Assembly (NCBI RefSeq): GCF_004217135.1
Contig: NZ_SHKK01000001.1
Coordinates: 2,790,001-2,854,000 of the forward strand
DNA from: Micromonospora violae
GTDB taxonomy: Bacteria; Actinomycetota; Actinomycetes; Mycobacteriales; Micromonosporaceae
Direction of reading: 5' to 3'
Length of the DNA: 64,000 nucleotides
Shown here in pieces: positions 61,348 through 64,000 of the stretch; position 1 is the stretch's first letter; each line of letters opens with the position of its first letter. Below the pieces are notes generated by a model that was given only the letters and a program-made list of their open reading frames with translations, made no database searches and was not told the origin of the DNA. Both the position numbers and the translations under genes were made by a program.

Positions 61348-63978
61348 GTGAGGCCTGTCCTGCGAAGAATCACGAGCGCGTCCACGGCGCTGCTCGTTGC
61401 CGGCGTGGCAACCCTGGGGTTGGGGACGCCGGCACTGGCGGCGCCGGGTGACGCGAGCGCCCGCGGTGTCGTCGTCGACCTGTCCGCCGAGGTGGCCGGG
61501 ATCGCCGTCATCACCGCCGACGCCGTCATCGGAACGGCCACCGCTCCGGCCGCCGGCGGCACCGACACCGAGACCCTGCTGGCCATCTCGATTCCCGGAG
61601 CGCTCGGAGTGACCGCCAGCGGCACCGTCGAGGAGGTCACCGCCACCCGAGCGGCGGCCTCGTCGTCCGCGTCCGCCAGCGTCAACGGCCTCAACCTGGC
61701 CGTGCTCGGTGTCGACGTGCTGGACGCTACCGAGGTCAGCGCCACCGCGACCTGCCCCCAGGTCGGCCCGACCAGCGCGGACACCACGCTCGTCGGACTG
61801 GAGTTGTTCGGCACGGCGGTGACGTTGACGGCGAACACGCCCGCCGTCGTCGGCAGCGCCGCTGTGGTGGTGCCGGGTCTGGTGGGCGCGAGCCTGAACG
61901 CCTCGTTGACCCGCGTCGAGACGACCACCGCCACCGGTGCCACCGCGATCACCGTGCGGGCCGTCCTCACCCTGTCGGGCACCCTGCTCGGCGTACCGAC
62001 GACCATTCCGGTCGGGACGGTGATCGTCGCCGAGGCCATCTGTGAGCGTCCGCCGGCGGCACCCGCAGCCGCGACGATCACCCCGGACGAGGGACCGCAG
62101 TCGGGTGGCCAGACGGTGACGATCACCGGTACGGGCTTCATTCCGGGCGGCACCACCGTCACCTTCGACGGCGCACCGGCCACCAATGTCACCGTCAACC
62201 CCGGCGGCACATCGCTGACCGCCGTCACCCCGCCTGGCGCGGTCGGCCCTGCGTCGGTCCTCGTCAGCACGGTGAACGGCACATCGCCGCCGCTCGCCTA
62301 CACGTACCTGGCCGACGGCAGCGGGGCCCTCGTCACCGGCCTCGCGCCCACGTCCGGGCCGACCGTCGGTGGCACGACGGTGACGATCACCGGCACCGGG
62401 TTCACCGGCGTGGCAGGTGTCGACTTCAACGGGCTGCCCGGCACCGGCTTCACGGTCAACCCGGCCGGCACCACGATCACCGTGGTGACCCCGCCGAACC
62501 CGGCGGGACCGGCCGCGGTCGAGCTGATCTTCCCGGCCGGTGAGGTGACCGCGCCGACGTTCACCTACATCGCGCCGACGATCACCTCGATCGTGCCGGA
62601 CACCGGACCGAATACCGGTGGCACGACGGTGACGATCACCGGCACCGGGTTCACCGGCGCGACCGGTGTGACCTTCGGCGACACGCCGGGCACCAACCTC
62701 GTCGTGGACCCGAGCGGCACCTCGCTGACCGTGGTCACACCGCCCGGGCCGGTTGGTCCGGTGGACGTGACAGTGCTCGTCCCGGGCGCGAACGCGACAG
62801 CACCGAACGGGTTCACCTACGTGGCCGCGCCTCCGAGCGCCGCCTCGATCACGCCGAACGCGGGTCCGCAGTCCGGCGGCCAGACGGTGACGATCACCGG
62901 CGCCGGCTTCATTCCCGGTGACACCACCGTCACCTTCGACGGGGTGCCCGCCACGAACGTCACGGTCAACGCGGGCGGCACCTCACTGACGGCGGTCACG
63001 CCGCCCGGTGCGGTCGGCCCGGCGGTGGTCGTGGTGAGCACCGGCGGCGGTACGGCTGCTCCGCTGGACTACACGTACCTCGCCGACGGCAGCGCCGCGA
63101 CCGTGACCGGGCTGAACCCGACGACCGGGCCGACCTCGGGTGGCACCACTGTGACGATCACCGGGACCGGGTTCACCGGGGCGACCGGGGTGAGCTTCGA
63201 CGGGGTACCCGGAACCGGATTCACGGTCAACCCGGGCGGCACCACGATCACCGTGGTGACTCCGCCGAACACGGCAGGACCCGCGGACGTGCGAGTGGTG
63301 TTCCCGGCGGGCACCGCCACCGCGCCACCGTTCACGTACGTCGCTCCGACGATCGCCTCCATCGTGCCGAACACCGGACCGACGACCGGCGGTACCACGG
63401 TGACGATCACCGGGACCGGCCTCACCGGCGCCACCGGCGTGAACTTCGGCAACACACCGGGGACCAACCTCGTCGTGAGTCCGGACGGCACGTCGCTGAC
63501 CGTCGTCACCCCACCGGGCCTGCCCGGCTCGGTGGACGTGACGGTGCTACTGCCCGGGGAGGATGTCACCGAGCCGGACGGGTTCACCTACGAGGTCGCC
63601 CCACCGCGCATCGACACGGTCACCCCGGGTCAGGGGCCGACCGGGGGCGGAACGACCGTGACGGTCGGCGGTTCCGGGTTCGTGCCGGGGGGAACAACTG
63701 TCACGATCTGCGGAAGGACCATCCCGGCCAGCCAGGTCAGCGTGGCAGCGGACGGTCGCTCGTTGACCTTCCGCACGCCACCCTGCGCGGCCGGGACCAC
63801 CACGGTCACCGTGAGCACCGACGGTGGAACCTCCAACGGGCTCACCTTCCGCTACTTCCCACGAATCCTGCCGGTGACCGGTGACAGCATCGCCTCGCCA
63901 CTGACCGCTGGCGCGATGCTGGCTCTGCTCGGCGTCGTCCTCATGCTGCTGACCCGCCGTCGGCAGCGCGCCAGCTGA
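61348..63978 (+). CDS. sortase-anchored surface protein with seven IPT/TIG domains
   Basis: 876 residues from the GTG at 61348 (GGGGGA five bases upstream; TTG 61345 rejected). Signal peptide ends near LAAPG. A unique N-terminal domain (about 30-235) of the choice-of-anchor type is followed by seven IPT/TIG Ig-like domains starting near residues 240, 328, 412, 499, 584, 669 and 754. Domains 1-3 and 4-6 form a duplicated block of about 256 residues. The C-terminus has LPVTG (841-845), a hydrophobic helix and TRRRQRAS, a full cell-wall sorting signal. It probably projects from the wall as an adhesin or spacer. Confidence 0.88.
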   Translation: MRPVLRRITSASTALLVAGVATLGLGTPALAAPGDASARGVVVDLSAEVAGIAVITADAVIGTATAPAAGGTDTETLLAISIPGALGVTASGTVEEVTATRAAASSSASASVNGLNLAVLGVDVLDATEVSATATCPQVGPTSADTTLVGLELFGTAVTLTANTPAVVGSAAVVVPGLVGASLNASLTRVETTTATGATAITVRAVLTLSGTLLGVPTTIPVGTVIVAEAICERPPAAPAAATITPDEGPQSGGQTVTITGTGFIPGGTTVTFDGAPATNVTVNPGGTSLTAVTPPGAVGPASVLVSTVNGTSPPLAYTYLADGSGALVTGLAPTSGPTVGGTTVTITGTGFTGVAGVDFNGLPGTGFTVNPAGTTITVVTPPNPAGPAAVELIFPAGEVTAPTFTYIAPTITSIVPDTGPNTGGTTVTITGTGFTGATGVTFGDTPGTNLVVDPSGTSLTVVTPPGPVGPVDVTVLVPGANATAPNGFTYVAAPPSAASITPNAGPQSGGQTVTITGAGFIPGDTTVTFDGVPATNVTVNAGGTSLTAVTPPGAVGPAVVVVSTGGGTAAPLDYTYLADGSAATVTGLNPTTGPTSGGTTVTITGTGFTGATGVSFDGVPGTGFTVNPGGTTITVVTPPNTAGPADVRVVFPAGTATAPPFTYVAPTIASIVPNTGPTTGGTTVTITGTGLTGATGVNFGNTPGTNLVVSPDGTSLTVVTPPGLPGSVDVTVLLPGEDVTEPDGFTYEVAPPRIDTVTPGQGPTGGGTTVTVGGSGFVPGGTTVTICGRTIPASQVSVAADGRSLTFRTPPCAAGTTTVTVSTDGGTSNGLTFRYFPRILPVTGDSIASPLTAGAMLALLGVVLMLLTRRRQRAS

Positions 63979-64000
63979 ATCAACTGATCGAACAGTCCCG

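Overview
The window is GC-rich actinobacterial DNA. Its character points to a Micromonospora-like member of the Micromonosporaceae: very high GC at third codon positions, many GTG starts in 4-base GTGA/ATGA overlaps, many apparently leaderless genes (a TAnnnT -10 hexamer 6-8 bases before the start codon), a secretome rich in ricin-type CBM13 modules, and a SapB-like lanthipeptide locus. The genus is an inference; no rRNA or tRNA gene was seen.

Layout. 1-5.8 kb: a truncated polytopic membrane protein divergent from a tightly overlapping operon of glycosyltransferase, TIGR04282-type transferase, SAM methyltransferase, membrane-anchored molybdopterin oxidoreductase, membrane protein and MTA-phosphorylase-like enzyme, followed by a DM13 protein. 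5.9-8.7 kb: two tandem secreted CE1/LpqC-type esterases with CBM13 modules. 8.7-9.2 kb: a gene-free stretch with a strong terminator, a 20-bp inverted repeat and a 3 x 29-bp tandem repeat. 9.2-17.2 kb: a molybdoenzyme that has lost its Fe-S cysteines plus a partner protein, a cyclase/ThDP-enzyme pair, and a GntR (YtrA-type)-ABC transporter operon under a palindromic operator.

17.4-27.5 kb: a proline-rich secreted protein, two LuxR-type regulators with degenerate receiver domains, and a complete class III lanthipeptide locus: LanKC synthetase, a 39-residue SapB/AmfS-like precursor and two ABC exporters. In streptomycetes such ram/amf loci make a surfactant peptide for aerial growth.

27.6-39.8 kb is a polymer-degradation island: an AA10 LPMO behind a CebR-like box, GH53 galactanase, an FN3-CBM2 protein, a GH10-CBM13-GH62 xylanase/arabinofuranosidase behind a LacI-type operator, and a cutinase/PET-hydrolase-like enzyme with CBM13. 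It is interrupted by an ArsR-ArsC fusion operon, a penicillin-binding/beta-lactamase-like hydrolase, a lipoprotein and an ECF sigma factor. The CBM13 modules of the xylanase and cutinase share 265 identical base pairs, a sign of recent duplication or gene conversion.

39.9-64 kb is mostly small regulator/enzyme modules: TetR-SGNH hydrolase behind a 17-bp palindrome, an RsbW-like kinase opposite a GAF-SpoIIE phosphatase, XRE-NUDIX, a lone phage-type holin, TrmO, a WYL regulator/VOC pair, a MocR regulator/BBE oxidase pair and a MarR/flavin monooxygenase pair. There is also a large penicillin-acylase-family enzyme with an F5/8 domain and, at the right edge, a cell-wall-anchored protein with seven IPT/TIG domains and an LPVTG sorting signal.
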